Assembly (NCBI RefSeq): GCF_949987515.2
Contig: NC_082690.1
Coordinates: forward strand, 106,266,400-106,330,399
DNA length: 64,000 nucleotides
Source: Delphinus delphis
Lineage: Eukaryota > Chordata > Mammalia > Artiodactyla > Delphinidae
Reading direction: 5' to 3'
Shown here: positions 43,713 to 54,591 of the stretch, in pieces
Numbering within the stretch: the stretch's first letter is position 1
How the letters are laid out: each line of letters begins with the position of its first letter
The notes under the pieces: model-generated
What the model saw: the letters and a program-made list of their open reading frames with translations, nothing else
The model's database searches: none
What the model was told of the DNA's origin: nothing
Made by a program: the position numbers and the translations under genes

Positions 43713-44575
43713 CGCTTACCAAGGTTAGGGAATTAGGATGTGACAGGCCTGGGGGAAGCAGGGCAAAACCAATCACATGTGATGGCAAAGGGAGTGTCTA
43801 GAAAGCGCTTACTCTGTGGGGCCCGTGGCTATACCAGTTTGCAAGCACAGCTTGAGGAGATTTCCAGAGCCATGTTCATCTCTGAGCAAGATGTTCCCCC
43901 AGACTCCTTGGAGCTCACACTTGTGGTATCAGGATTCATCTGGAAATTGCCAGGTGGATGGTGACATTAAGGGGTGGGTCCCTCCCCTGTGCCCACAGCA
44001 TACACGTTTAAAACTGCTGGGGCCCTTTAAGACTTAAAGGGCCAGACATCAGCTTTGACATGGTGACTTGAAGTGTTGGAAGACCTTCTGCCTCAGACCT
44101 CCTCTGCGGGGGACCTCCTTCCTGCCCTGAAGTCTGTCCCTGTAGCCCTCCTTAGTGTCCCCTGTACATATTAAAAATAGTCTTGTTCTCGGGGAGTAGA
44201 GATTCTGGTCGGATTTAAATCAGAACTGCAGTCTCATATCCAATCTACAGCCCCTTCCTACTCCATGGCCCTGCGGCCCCTCCTTCCTCCCAGGATCCAC
44301 CCTCCTGGCCGCTCTGAAGGTCCCTTTTCCAGCTTGGCGGGATGGAAGACATGACCAGCCCTTGCGTGGCTGTGCCTTTGCCACCAGGCTGTCCTCATTG
44401 GGACCCCGGCATGAATCGTTGGCCCGGCTAGGAGCCCTCCAGCTGAGCCCCTGTGACTCCCCCAGCCTCCTCTCCAGGGAGTCCCCACCTGGCTCAGGGT
44501 GGTGGTTTCATCTTCTTGGGCAGGAGGGACCCATTCAAGATGACCTACTCCTGGCTTCCTTCCAGTTTCAACCAC
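43713..44575. other. Unique DNA
   Basis: No recognisable exon or repeat. Frames are short and lack domains. Confidence 0.4.
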
Positions 44576-44579
44576 AGAC

Positions 44580-45264
44580 AATACCAAGTGTCTGTGAGGA
44601 TGGGAAGAAATGGGAACCCTCCAATGCTGCTGGTGGGAATGTGAAACGGTGCAGCCAGAGAGCTTGGCTCCTCCTTAAAAGGTTAAAAGCAGAGTTACCA
44701 TAAGATCCAGCAATTCCGCTGCTAGGTAGATACTCCAGAGAAATGAAGACAGGTCCTCAAACAAATACTGGTACATGAGTGTTCACAGCAGCGCTATTCA
44801 TAACAGCCAGACAACATCAATGTCCATCAGCTGACGGATGGATGAAATGTGGCAGATACAATAGAATATTGTTTAAATAAAATATTAAATAGAATATTGT
44901 TTAGAAAACAGTGAAGTACTGATATTGACACATGCTACAACATAGATGAAATTTGAAAACAGTATGCTGAGTGAATACAGCCAGTCACCAAAATCACTTA
45001 CTGCATGATTTTATTTGGACAAAATGCCCAGAATAGGAGAATCTATAGAGACAGAGTAGATTAGTGGTTTCCTGGGGTTGGAGGGGATGGGGATAAATGG
45101 GGGCTGATGACAGATGGGTACAGGGTTTCTTTTTGGATTGATTAAAATGTTCTAAAAAGGATTGTGGTGGTGGGCACACCGCTCTGGGAATATACTAAAA
45201 ATACCTTAAATAGGTGAATAGTATGGTATGTGAGTTATGTCTCAATAAAGCTGTTAGAAAGAAT
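44580..45264 (+). mobile_element. L1M ORF2 end and 3'UTR
   Basis: AATGCTGCTGGTGGGAATGT, AGATCCAGCAATTCCGCTGC and TTCACAGCAGCGCTATTCAT, then the terminal GTTATGTCTCAATAAAGCTG, follow an ancient sense L1 to its 3' end. Confidence 0.9.
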
Positions 45265-45596
45265 AGCCCAGCCATGACTTGCCTTTCTAGAATAAAGAGA
45301 CCCAGGTCCGGGGATGGGGGTGGGGGGGGCGGCTCCTTAGCATCTTACCTGCTCCTTCCTCCTTCCCGCTGTTGCTCAGGGTCCCACCTGCCTGGCTGTG
45401 GTCCCCTTGGCTCCTTGCTTCCTACAGCCCCCCATCCCCAGAGTAGGAGCAGAAGGTCTGCCCTCACTATCCCTGTAGCACCCCCATAGCCCCTGGCTCC
45501 CTGGAACCACTAGAACCTCAGCTGTAGTGGGCTCTCCTCCCACTGTGTGGTCCCCACCCAACAGTTCATTCGCACCAATGAGCTTGTGCCTGCCCA
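45265..45596. other. Unique DNA with a G run
   Basis: A GGGGGTGGGGGGGGCGG patch lies at about 45,316-45,332. No gene is seen. Confidence 0.45.
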
Positions 45597-46155
45597 CATC
45601 CATCCATCCACCCACCCACCCATCCACCCACCCATCCATCCACCCATCCATCCACCCATCCACCCACCCACCCACCCACCCATCCATCCATCCACCCACC
45701 CACCCATCCATCCACCCATCCATCCACCCATCCATCCATCCATCCACCCACCCATCCATCCACCCATCCATCCATCCATCCACCCACCCACCCATCCATC
45801 CACCCACCCATCCATCCATCCATCCACCCACCCATCCATCCACCCATCCATCCATCCATCCACCCACCCATCCATCCATCCATCCATCCACCCATCCATC
45901 CACCCATCCATCCACCCATCCATCCACCCACCCATCCATCCATCCATCCACCCACCCACCCATCCACCCATCCATCCACCCATCCATCCACCACCCACCC
46001 ACCCATCCATCCATCCACCCACCCATCCATCCATCCATCCATCCACCCACCCACCCATCCATCCATCCACCCATCCACCCACCCATCCATCCATCCACCA
46101 CCCACCCCCCCATCCAACACCCACCCACCCATCCAACACCCACCCATCCATCCAT
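45597..46155 (+). repeat. CCAT/CCAC-type microsatellite array 3
   Basis: About 560 bp of almost pure CCAT and CCAC units, with CCACC and CAACACC slips at the right end. Uninterrupted open frames exceed 200 codons on both strands because the unit mix avoids stops. They are low-complexity and not genes. The array is bounded on the right by a MaLR LTR. Confidence 0.98.
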
Positions 46156-46534
46156 CTCTTAGTCTATTCAAGCTGCTATAATAAAAATACCCAATACACT
46201 TGGGTGGTTTATAAACAACACAAATTTATTTATTCCCTCCAGTTCTGGAGGCTGGATGTCAAAGATCAAGGTGCTGGCAGATTTAGTGTCTAGTGAGGAC
46301 CTCTTTCTGATTCATAGATGGCAGACTTCTCGCTGTGTCCTTACATGGCAGAAGCGGGGAAGGAGCCCTCTGGGGTCTCTTCTATAAGGACACTAATCCC
46401 ATCCATGAAGCCTCCACCCTCATGACCTCATCACCCCAAAGCCCCCACCTCCTCATACCATCACCCTGTGGGGGGCGTGGGGCATTAGGATTTCAACATA
46501 GGAATTTTGGAACACACACATTTAGTCTATAGCA
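46156..46534 (-). mobile_element. MaLR LTR (MST/MLT1 type) between CCAT arrays
   Basis: TCTTAGTCTATTCAAGCTGC, CCAGTTCTGGAGGCTGGATG, TCGCTGTGTCCTTACATGGC and TAAGGACACTAATCCCATCC are the reversed LTR, ending near ACACATTTAGTCTATAGCA. It is near full length and solo. Confidence 0.92.
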
Positions 46535-46559
46535 CCATGCATCCTTCTATCTGCCCTCT

Positions 46560-46640
46560 CATCCCAGCTATCCATCCATCCATCCACCCACCCACCACTC
46601 ACCTACCCACCCACCCACTCGACCCTCCATCTACCCCGCA
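46560..46640 (+). repeat. CCAT-type array, right arm
   Basis: A shorter CCAT/CCAC run on the far side of the LTR, followed by degenerate CCACTCGACC text. Confidence 0.9.
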
Positions 46641-46735
46641 AGCGCTCAGTGAGCACCTGCCGTGTCCGCCTCCGTCTGGTGGGAAGACAGCTGAGTAAAC
46701 AGACAGTGACAACTGGATATCTAGGGCCAAGAGAG
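46641..46735 (-). repeat. L2 3'-end remnant
   Basis: AGCGCTCAGTGAGCACCTGC followed by GGGAAGACAGCTGAGTAAAC and AGACAGTGACAACTGG fits a reversed L2 3' end, diverged. Confidence 0.6.
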
Positions 46736-47890
46736 AGAACATTTCCCACTTGGGTTCTGAAAACATGAGTCCACACGCCTTCTCTGCTCTGGGCTGCGTC
46801 TCCAAGGTAGCTGACCTGACCTATTTTCCCCTCTACACCCAAATTGCTCCTCCTGGATTCCAAGGAGGCAGAAGGTGCCTGATCTGGGCTGAGACCAGGG
46901 CACTCAAAGCCCACACAGGCCCCAGCTGCCTCCCTGACTGGCCACACGACCTCAAGCAGTTTGCTGTCCCCCCACTTGGTCCCCGCTGCCCACACTGTGA
47001 AGGGACCGGGTTGGCTGCTTTCCAAGGCCCCTGCTGGGACTGGGCCACTTCTGCCACACATGGAACAGGTTGCCCGCCACTGAGCACGAGGCCTGCCTCT
47101 CTGAGTTCAGGGGTCCCTGGGCCTCTGTGGCTCCTTTGCTCCCACCTGTGCTGGGGCTACGGCACTGGTTCCGCCTCTTCCCCTAAACACCACAAACTGT
47201 CCTGTGCACCTTGACCCTGGAGCCCTGCTGAGCACCCAGCGCAGGGCCGGCGACACGGCGAGCAGTCGTGCAGTTTGGCCCGACGTTTTGCAGGGCACGC
47301 ACTTGGTTCTGCTCTGCAGTAGCTATCTGGAAACTCTTCATCATTTTTGAACAAGAGCCCCTGCGTTTGGCCCCGCGGGTCCTCCCCATGGTCCTGCTGC
47401 CCAGGAACCCAAGCCCAGCCTGGGGAGCCCTGGCTCAGGCCACGCCCCCGTGTTCCTGTGTGGGAGGAGGGCTGGGGGTGACTCGGGGCTGGGACTTGCC
47501 CTCTCTGCCGGTCAGGGATGGAAGCTTGTCAGGTGTGCATTTCCAGTGCCCCCCACCCACCCCCGCTTGGAGACAATCGCTGGTCAGGAGCAAAATCATC
47601 TCTCTTCACGAGGGCATCAAAGCCGGGGTGCCGCCCGGGGTGCCTGCAGTAGATGAACAGAGGGTACCCAGAAGGGATGGGCACGGACTTTTCAAGCCAG
47701 GACAGTGTCAGAGCCTGGGTCACCTTCTGTAAAGTATAGCTTCCCTGGGGCCCAAGGCTCAGAGCTGTCACAGGGCCACCTGGTGCAGGTCAGTGTGAGT
47801 ATCGGACAATGAAATGCCAACCAGAACAGCCTTCTGTAGTTTCGTCCAGAGGGGCCTAAACTCCCGTCCCGGCTCTCCTTGCATGTGAAC
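46736..47890. other. GC-rich unique DNA
   Basis: No exon recognised. Multiple mutually overlapping frames without domains. Confidence 0.4.
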
Positions 47891-47894
47891 GGAG

Positions 47895-48105
47895 CCATTG
47901 AGAACAACTTCCGGCCTCAGGTTTCCCATCTGCGCAGTGGGTGTAATCTCATCGGCCTCCAGGGTTGGGGGTGGTGGGGTGTCGTAACTGCTCTGGGAGG
48001 CCTGCGAGAGCCCACAGTGTTGTGCTGTTTTTGGACAGGACCACAGATGCGGGCCCTGTGCTGGCACAGAGGAGGCATTCAAGGAAAGCCGGTTACATGA
48101 AGGAA
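47895..48105 (+). repeat. MIR SINE
   Basis: CGGCCTCAGGTTTCCCATCT, GCGCAGTGGGTGTAATCTCA and GGAGGCATTCAAGGAAAGCC follow a diverged MIR core and 3' region. Confidence 0.65.
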
Positions 48106-51100
48106 GGCAGGAACACATGGGTGGTGTGAGCTCCAGCAATGCGCCCAGACGCAAGGTTGCCAGGCTCGGGCCCTGTGGTGAGGCAAGGCCATGGCTGGGA
48201 GGGAGGGTGGGAGGGAGATGGGGCAGGAATGTCAAGGGGAAGAAGGAGCTGGCTGGCACTCAGGAAGGAGCAGTAAGTAAGCAGTGCCCAGGGGATTAGG
48301 AAAGCACCAAGCGGAAAGGAGAGGTGTGGAGGGCCCTTCACAAATCAGATGGGAAGCAGATTAGATGCTGAATCAGTTGAAGAGTCTCCAGCCGGATCAA
48401 AGGTGCTTCTGGGGGATGTGGATGGCTATTCGGGGTCAGGCTGGAAGGAGGAGGGTGCCATGTGGCTGGGGAGCTGGGCCAGCTGGGACCTGCCTGGTGC
48501 CCACCTGGATGCCTGCCGTGCCCCTCGAGCTGGGTCCTGCATTTGCCAGCTCTGTGGCCAGACCTCCTAGACCCTGGGGGCCCCAGAGACTCCTGGCTGG
48601 GGGAGAGCATAGCGGGGCGAGGAGAGGTCTCAGAGGGCAAACCCCGCCTGCTTTATTCCTCCCCAGGGGACCCAGCCACCTGTCTAGGCCTTCCCGATGC
48701 CTCCTGAAGCTTTTGTCTCGGGCTGCGGGCTGCAGCCTCTGCTGGGCTGTGGGGCACTGAGCTGTCTCTCCAGGGGCCCAGGTGGGGAAGCCGTCTGGCT
48801 CCCATGTCCTTGGTGGTGGTTCGTGGGCTTTGATACCATGTTAATCCTCAGAGGAGGGAGACAATGGCAGGCATCAGTCACTGAGTGTGGGTGGGGGGAT
48901 GCCAGGAGCCCACGCCCAGTACCTGGAGCTTTCTAAGCAACCTCCTCTGGCCCCAACCCCACACCAGGCTGGGCCGGAGCCAGGAACCTAGCCCTTCGGG
49001 GCTTTGTGGGCAACTTGGGCAGTGTTTCTTAAAGAGGGTTTCAAGGAACACTGGTCCCATAAAATGTTCCAGGGAAAGAATTTCCGGGGTCAGATTAGCT
49101 TGAAAAACTCTGCTTCCTCCTGTTGGAGGCTCATCGTAGAGGCTCTGACCAGTCCTCAGTAAAGACTGCTTCGTCCTGTGATTCCCAAACTTCTTTGATC
49201 CTACTGATGTCCCGTGGAACTAGAGGTGGCTTTGGGAAACGTGTATCTGTGTTCTCTCCAAGCTAAGCGGGTGTCTGCAGTGCTGTGATCTTTATTTTCT
49301 CGAGTGGATTTTGTCTGCAGGGTGGGTCAGGTGCTGCCCTTGTCCCACACTGCAGATGCTGCATCGTTCCCCTTGCGGGGTGGGGCAGGGATAGGCATCA
49401 GCGACCCTCCAGAATCCTCCACACTGTGTGGGGCAGCGGAGCGTCTGCTCCCTCGGGAAGGAACACCTTTCTGCCTCTCTGGTGGGAAGGAAAAGCTCTG
49501 TCCTGATTGGGTGCTGGGGGTCCCACACTGTTACAAAAACCATCAGAGCGGGTCTCTCCTCAGGCTGTTGGCCCCTGGAGAGTCTGGGGACAGGGGGTCC
49601 CCCCAATCCTGCCCAGGAAAGGGAGAAAAATGGGAGGGCAGAGAGGACCCCGGGGCCCAGCAATGCCGGCTGTGCACAGTGGAGGCTGGGAAAGAGATGC
49701 CGGGGCAGAGAGGGGCTTCCCAGACCTCTGGTCCAAAGCTGGACAACCCGGAGCTGACCAGAGACCAGTGAGGAGCCAGTGGATATGGACGGTCTGCACG
49801 TGGTGGCAGGGAGCCACTCAGGGAGGTCACAGCGAGGGAGCCGGCCGGGTGCAAGGCCATTTGGGAAGGGTGGGATCAAGGGAATTTCAGGCCCCTGGTC
49901 AGGCCAAGGGGGATCCCCAGAGGCGGCAGAGTGCAGGTTTGGGCACGAAAGGGGGACCCCTGCCTAGGCTCACCTCCTCCCCAGCTTTTCCACCCCAGCC
50001 TTCATGTGAGACTTCCAGAAGTATCTGAACTTCCCGAGGAGCAGCCGGCAGAGGCTCTGCTCTCCTGGCCTTGGTGGGCTGGCAGCCCCTCCACACACCC
50101 ACAGGGAGGGCCAGCCAGGAGCCTGGCCCACAGCCAGCCCCACGTGCTCTGTGGCTGGACGGCTGCGAGGGTGTTGGGTGGGCTCAGTTTGCCGAGTGGT
50201 GCAATGGGAGGCGCAGAGCCTTGGGAGGAGCTGGGGCCCCGGGCCTGTGCCAGGCGGGGATCCTGTCGTCAGGGCCCCTCCCCGGCAGCCGACGCAGCGT
50301 GGGAACGCTCGGGCTCAGGCTGCGAACGTTCCCGAAGATTGACAAGGTCCAGGGCCTGCGCTCTGCCTCCCGGGGGAGAGGATTGACGGCTGATCAGTGG
50401 GGGGCGGGTAGCCCGGGCAGGGTGTGCTGGGAAGAGCGAGCCCCTGACTTCCACTGCGCCCCTCCCACTCCTCCCAGGCCTGGCCCCTCAGTTTGGATAT
50501 CGGAGGGAAGGGCTGGGGCCCCCGCACTGCGACCCTGAGACGGTGGCTGCATTATGGCGGGAGGTCAGCTCCAGGCAGCCACCCTGCCAAGGCCGTGGTG
50601 AGCACAGCAGGGGAGAAGGGTGCCTGTGAAGGGACCCTGGCTCCCTCCGCCTGCCCAGGTCTTCCGCTGCCCCCCCCGGGGCACGTGTGGCTCATCGTGG
50701 CTCCCAAACCCCCTCCACTCCTTCCACAGCCCCCCACCACCAGGCCCAGGACCCCCCAGACTCCTGCCCCATAAAAATCCCCATGTTCCTCACGCACCCC
50801 ATCTTCCAAACGGACTCAGGATAGAGATGGGAAGGTGGCCCCAGAAGAGGGCTTGACCTTGGCCCAGCGCACATCTGAGAGGCAGACGCCTTCGGCCAGG
50901 TGAGGTTAAGAGCCCTGCCCAGCCGCCTTTCCAGCGCGGGCTCCGGTGACTTGGGTTTTCTTGGCCAGAATCTCAGTCTGCTGAAGCTGGATGAGCCCCG
51001 GAGACAGTCCCAGCCCGTGTGTCCGGAGACCCCTCACCTCTGAGAAGTAGCGCCGGGGTCTATAAGGGGGCCTCCAGGGCTCCGCCGGCGGCAGCCGAGC

Positions 51101-51479
51101 GACTCCACCTACACCTGCCTGGGTTTTCACTCTGTCCGATTGCCCACCTGTGGCAGAGTCCCCAGGATGGGCAGGGCCCTCCAGGGATACATGCCAGGTC
51201 AGTGTCAAGGCTGGAGGTGTGTCCCCAGCCCAGGCCTCTCCCTCCAGCTTCTCTAGTTGGGAGGGAAAGTGGCAGCTGCCTCCCCTCTGCCTGCCACAGG
51301 GCTGTTGGCACAGTAGCAGGGACACTGGTTCTATAAGGTGACTCTGACCTTCCCCAGGCAGCACCTGGACCACAGAGCTGGACCTCAGCTTGGGACGGGT
51401 TTTGGGTATTTGAGAAAATCTCTTGCACAGCTAGAGTTGGAGCAGGTGGGACCTATCTGTCCCCTCACCCACCTAACTT
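48106..51479. other. Long GC-rich unique stretch
   Basis: About 3.4 kb with little recognisable repeat. A possible L2 fragment lies near 48,330-48,430 (CAAATCAGATGGGAAGCAG). A CpG-richer patch at 50,240-50,430 contains GGGAACG at 50,301 and CGTTCCC at 50,327 as a short inverted repeat. Frames longer than 150 codons exist on both strands but contain no domain I can identify. If the window holds a lineage-specific or poorly conserved exon, this is one of the likelier places, but nothing supports one directly. Confidence 0.35.
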
Positions 51480-51790
51480 TCAATCCATCTCTCCATCCAG
51501 ACAGACTTCTATCCTTCATTCCAATCCTCCAGGTACTCAGCCACCCATCCATTGGCTCGTCGATCCATTCATTGCTTATTTATCCATCTATCCATCCATC
51601 TTTTGGCCCATGCATTCACAGGTTTATCCATCCATCCATCCATCCATCCATCCATCCATCCATCCATCCATCCATCTATCTATCCCTCTGTCTTCCCACC
51701 CTATTTATAAATGTGGCTCTCATTTACCCAACCACCTATCCATCTATCTGTCCAATTATGCCACTGTCCATCCACCTGTCCATTCATTGA
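51480..51790 (+). repeat. CCAT-type microsatellite array 4
   Basis: A degenerate array with a pure CCAT core at about 51,626-51,675 and CTAT, CCAC and CTGT variants around it. Confidence 0.93.
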
Positions 51791-51924
51791 TCCAGCCAAA
51801 TGTCCATGAACAGATAATGTCACACAAGGCTGCCACATTGGTCACAAAGCGCAGAGTGACACCATTTCTTGGATCGTACGACGATCCCTACTTAGGTGAA
51901 AACACTGGGGCATAGGAGGCAGCA

Positions 51925-52318
51925 TGTATATTGGAAATAACGACTCACGGTCAGACTGACATGGGCTCAAACCCTAACTCCATCCTCTCTTGAGTTGTGT
52001 GGTCTTGGGTCAGTCATTTGCCTCTCTGAGCCTCAGTTTCTTCCTGTGTAAAACAAGGATATGAACATTGAGATTGTTCTGGGAATTAAAGATAAAAGGG
52101 GTAACGTTTTCCTGCACATAGTAGGTTCTTTTTTTCTTGACGAGCAAACATTAATTTCTCACAGTTCTGGAGGCTGGGAAGTCCAAGATCCAGGTGCTGG
52201 CAGATCCAGTGCCTGGTGAGACCCCTCTTGGCTTTGCAGGCAGCCATCCTCTCGTGTCCTCACACGGTGGAGGACAGAGAGAGGGCTGCACATAGTAGGT
52301 CCTTAATAAAAGTTTGTG
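51925..52318 (+). repeat. MIR SINE, interrupted
   Basis: GACTGACATGGGCTCAAACC, GTGTGGTCTTGGGTCAGTCA and TCTGAGCCTCAGTTTCTTCC run to CTGCACATAGTAGGT at 52,126. They resume at CTGCACATAGTAGGTCCTTA from 52,286. The interruption is a retroposed LTR fragment. Confidence 0.92.
52127..52285 (-). mobile_element. Retroposed MaLR LTR fragment with poly(A) and target-site duplication
   Basis: On the minus strand it reads as the end of an MST/MLT1 LTR (GATCTTGGACTTCCCAGCCT, CCAGAACTGTGAGAAATTAA) followed about 20 bases later by an A run. A perfect 15-bp duplication CTGCACATAGTAGGT at 52,112-52,126 and 52,286-52,300 flanks it. LTR elements integrate with 5-bp duplications, so this looks like a polyadenylated LTR transcript mobilised by L1. 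Confidence 0.85.
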
Positions 52319-52990
52319 CCCTGGAGGAACAACCGCTGAACCCAGGCTGTGCCCAGGGCTCGTTCCTCTAGTCTCAGAGCTCTTTGCCGTCCCGTTCAGC
52401 TGGCCATCTGCTCATCCAGTGCAGCTGGGTGACGCCAACAGCAGCCTGAGCTTCGGAGCCGTGGGGGGCCATCGGACGCTTGCCACCCGGAGGTGGCCTG
52501 GGCCCGGCCTCCCCCGGCCAAGGCTGGCTGCTGCAACCCAAGCAGGCAACCCAAAGGTGCATGGCCTGTGCTCCCAGGTCATAGTGTCCCTCTAGTCCCT
52601 GCCGACGTGCCCCTACCCCAGCCCAGCTGCCAGGCCCAGGAGGCGTGCACACAGAGCATGGAGCAGGAACCGAGCCAAAGCCCTCTGAGCTCATCTCTGC
52701 CCGACCGACCAGGCAGGCCTGTCCCTTCCCCACGGTAGGTAAATACAGGCATCTAGTTACGTGGCAACGTGGCCGGTCTGCGGTGGCGGGGGAGGCAGCT
52801 TACAGAACGGCAGCGTGGCGCTTGGGCGCTACAGGAGAGGGAGGCCCCCTTCATGATGTGGCTGGTACCCTGGTGCCCACCCCTGGGGGTTACTTGTTTG
52901 ATCCAGGAGCCGCGGATGGCCCAGGCAGCAGGACGTCCAGATACAAGGACATCTCTGTGCAGCCCTCCTGGAGTCACACACAGGTCTGCA
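52319..52990. other. GC-rich unique DNA
   Basis: No exon or clear repeat. Confidence 0.4.
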
Positions 52991-52999
52991 GGCTCACCG

Positions 53000-53095
53000 C
53001 TGCCCAGCCGGCATCGCCAGTGCTCTCACGGAATCCTCCCACTGTCCCCACTTTACGGATGGGGCAGCTGACCCCCAGAGAGGAGAGATGCTTGT
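53000..53095 (-). repeat. MIR SINE fragment
   Basis: GTCCCCACTTTACGGATGGG followed by GCAGCTGACCCCCAGAGAGG is a diverged reversed MIR core. Confidence 0.6.
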
Positions 53096-53815
53096 TCAAG
53101 AGAAGGGTTGGTCTAGGGCTGAGACCCCTGCTCTGGGCAGCCTGCCCTTAGCTTGGCCAGCCCTGGGGTCCCTGGGGTCTTCCCCAGCTCCTGTCTCAGG
53201 AGCTCCGAGGCTGGCAGCCCCCAGGTAAGGCGAGGTGACCAGGCTATGACAGACCCCATCCTCCCACCGCCTCCTCTCGATCACGTGGCTCAGGGTCAGA
53301 AATGCACCCACACTTTCCTCCTCCTCTGCCTGAGGAACCCCTGGGTGCCCTGCCCAAGCCCACTCAGGCTGCCCCTCGGGGAAGCCCTCCCCGACCCCCG
53401 AGTCTCCAGGGCGAGGCTCCTGGGGGTCTGTGGACCTCAGGCTCTTCTGCCACAGGGGAGAGTGATCCCGGGAATCACTTTGCAGATTAGGCGAGAAAAC
53501 TATTATAAAGCTCGTTCCGTGTCCCTCACACGCAGAAAGGGCCCAACACATAGAAGTTCTAAAATCATAGCTCAGACGGGCACCGATGCACCTCAGTAAC
53601 CCAGTCTTTCTCAGGCAGCAGCTGTGCCCGGCTTCTCTTCGGCTCTCCTCCTGATGCAGGTCCAGTCCTGAGGGGAGGGAAAACCGCTGGGGACTGGTGG
53701 ACGGATGGATGGATGGAAAATGGGACAAATAAATGGACACAAGATTTAATGGGAGAGAGGAAGAGGGGAGATGGAGAGAAAGTAGAGGTGGGAGGTGGTC
53801 CAGCTCCGTTAACCC
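53096..53815. other. Unique DNA with a short GGAT run
   Basis: GGACGGATGGATGGATGGA at about 53,699-53,717 is the only GGAT run on the plus strand, and it is short. No gene is seen. Confidence 0.45.
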
Positions 53816-53985
53816 CACAGGCTCTGGAGTCAGATGAAGCTCACATCCCAGCTGTGTGACTGGCTGGGGATATCACCTCCCTGTGTCTCATTTCTATTAT
53901 TTGCACCTAGAAAAGGGAACATAACTGTACCCACCCCGGCACGCTGTTGTGAAGATTAAACAAAACGAGCATGCAGGGACCTATC
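53816..53985 (+). repeat. MIR SINE
   Basis: GGCTCTGGAGTCAGATGAAG, CCCAGCTGTGTGACTGGCTG and CACGCTGTTGTGAAGATTAA follow the MIR consensus order nearly full length. Confidence 0.88.
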
Positions 53986-54480
53986 TTCATACATGACACT
54001 CGGAAAATGACACTCCAGTTTCCTTCCTCCCGGACACCCCGGCTCCAGTTCCCAGCGAGGCCCGGTACCTCCCCGGCCATTCCTGCGCCGGGCGTGCCCC
54101 GCGTCCTCCCACCCCTGTCAAAATCCCCTGGATCAGCGCCTCTCCCAGGTATGTCCTGGTTATGTAATCACCGCGGAGCAGCTCCACGCCGGCCAGCTCT
54201 ACCCTGGCTCCTGTTTGCTCATTGGCTCAGGGAAGAGCTCCATTCAGAAGAAATTGCTATTGTTACTCAGCCTTCCCATGGGAAAGCGGCATAGGGGAGG
54301 AGCTCAATGAACCGGCAGGGGAGGCGGGAGTGGTGGCAGAGGAGGAGGAGAGAGGGAAGCAGGCCCTGGCACAGCCCCGGGCTTTCTTGATACACACACA
54401 GGACTTACCATTCACTTGATCTCTTTAAAAACAAAAGCCTCAAAGAATTTTTTGCATGACTTGATTTTCTGATAAACCTG
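53986..54480. promoter_or_regulatory. Low-repeat block with bZIP and CCAAT motifs
   Basis: No transposon is recognised. A perfect PAR-bZIP-type TTATGTAA lies at 54,160-54,167 and an inverted CCAAT (ATTGG) at 54,221-54,225, in CpG-containing DNA with GCCGG and CGCGG. Enhancer or promoter activity is possible but unproven. No transcript evidence is available from sequence alone. Confidence 0.25.
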
Positions 54481-54591
54481 AAAAATGGTTAAGAAAAAGG
54501 CAGCCCATTATTCCACCCACTTCCTTAGTCATGACCTTTCACTTCACTTCTTACCATGTTTTGTTGACTTTACATTCGTTCATGAGCGTAT

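Noticed and set aside
45376..46293. Open frames of 200-260 codons on both strands
   Set aside because: They read through the CCAT/CCAC array and encode only His-Pro-Ser-Ile or Trp-Met-Asp-Gly repeats. The same happens at 887-1,232, 26,060-26,946 and 54,485-55,288.
50301..50333. Short inverted repeat GGGAACG / CGTTCCC
   Set aside because: Only 7 bp per arm with a 19-base spacer, within chance expectation for a GC-rich region.
48106..51479. Hidden exons in the long low-repeat GC-rich stretch
   Set aside because: Several frames exceed 150 codons, but none shows a recognisable domain, and both strands are equally open. I could not find a frame bounded by convincing splice sites.
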